A DNA stretch of 6,188 bases from Desulfocapsa sp. (GTDB lineage: Bacteria; Desulfobacterota; Desulfobulbia; Desulfobulbales; Desulfocapsaceae): contig DAOWDZ010000050.1 in assembly GCA_030638765.1 (NCBI GenBank), forward strand, positions 1 to 6,188, given 5' to 3'. The notes under the pieces are model-generated. The model made no database searches. It was not told the DNA's origin and saw only the letters and a list, made by a program, of their open reading frames with translations. Shown in pieces: positions 5,916 to 6,188 of this stretch. Within the stretch, counting starts at the first letter, position 1. Every line of letters starts with the position of its first letter. A program made the position numbers and the translations under genes.

Positions 5916-6188
5916 TTAAAGTGGAAACTCCGCTTGGGAGGTTCCGTTATTTCCAGGTCCTATCCTGCTATTGGTACGAAGAACAAAGTCAACCCTTCTG
6001 TTTTTCGCTTTATTCGTGTCACTTGTGTTCGGGACAATGGGTCTTTCCTGGCCATAGCCAATTGCAGACATGCGGTCAAGAGGTAAGAGGTCACTTTTTT
6101 TGAAAAAACGCATTACGGATACGGCTCGTTCAACAGAAAGGTTCCAGTTACCTGTTTTTAAGTTGGAAAATTTTGCATTGTCTGTGTG
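5916..6188 (-). CDS. motB: Flagellar stator protein MotB, C-terminal part (5' end beyond the window)
   Basis: Ninety codons are present, open at the right edge and ending in TAA at 5916. They form the end of an OmpA-like peptidoglycan-binding domain: HTDN at the first residues (part of the usual GHTD), NWNLSVERAVSVMRFF with the conserved Ser-x-x-Arg-Ala-x-x-Val pattern, then MSAIGYGQERPIVPN and NKAKNRRVDFVL, in which Asn-x-x-x-Asn-Arg-Arg-Val is diagnostic. A tail of about 20 residues (RTNSRIGPGNNGTSQAEFPL) follows and looks unstructured. MotB anchors the MotA/B ion-channel stator to the cell wall. OmpA-like domains also occur in other proteins, but the motif details and the position just upstream of fliL make MotB by far the best choice. 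Whether the motor uses H+ or Na+ cannot be judged, because the membrane segment lies outside the window. Confidence 0.9.
   Translation of the reverse strand, partial: HTDNAKFSNLKTGNWNLSVERAVSVMRFFKKSDLLPLDRMSAIGYGQERPIVPNTSDTNKAKNRRVDFVLRTNSRIGPGNNGTSQAEFPL

Noticed and set aside
1..6188. Search for a new or accessory system in the window
   Set aside because: All coding capacity is taken by ten well-known flagellar genes in a common order; no unexplained gene, mobile element, repeat array or RNA gene was seen.

Overview
The window is one stretch of a bacterial flagellar operon, with every gene on the minus strand, so transcription runs from high to low coordinates. In transcription order it holds: the 3' end of motB (cut by the right edge), fliL, fliM, fliN, fliO, fliP, fliQ, fliR, flhB and the 5' part of flhA (cut by the left edge). 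Every call rests on recognisable family motifs as well as gene order. Base composition is moderate to AT-leaning. The order motB-fliL-fliM-fliN-fliO-fliP-fliQ-fliR-flhB-flhA and the protein sequences suggest a Gram-negative proteobacterium-like organism, most plausibly a sulfate-reducer-type Desulfobacterota (deltaproteobacteria). That placement is an inference from familiarity, not a computed one.

Layout: 5916-6188 is the OmpA-like C-terminal end of MotB (stator). 5382-5897 is FliL (stator-associated). 3989-5366 is FliM and FliN (C-ring, or switch). 3642-3980 is FliO (export-gate assembly factor). 1831-3661 is FliP, FliQ and FliR (export gate core). 676-1737 is FlhB (export gate and substrate-specificity switch), and 1-666 is the N-terminal membrane part of FlhA. 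Genes are packed with gaps of 1-18 bp or a short overlap, except for a 93-bp gap between fliR and flhB. That gap contains a strong match to a sigma-54 (-24/-12) promoter pointing at flhB. The operon therefore probably has a second transcription entry point for flhB-flhA and whatever follows.

The genes form a functional series: torque generation (MotB, FliL), rotor and switch (FliM, FliN), then the flagellar type III export apparatus (FliO/P/Q/R, FlhB, FlhA). The motB, fliM and fliN side has clear Shine-Dalgarno sequences before fliL, fliM and fliN. The export genes fliP, fliR, flhB and flhA have none that I can see, and fliR uses a TTG start. I found no RNA gene, mobile element, CRISPR array or terminator. 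This is core flagellar machinery rather than a new system; the points worth a second look concern its regulation and a few sequence details.
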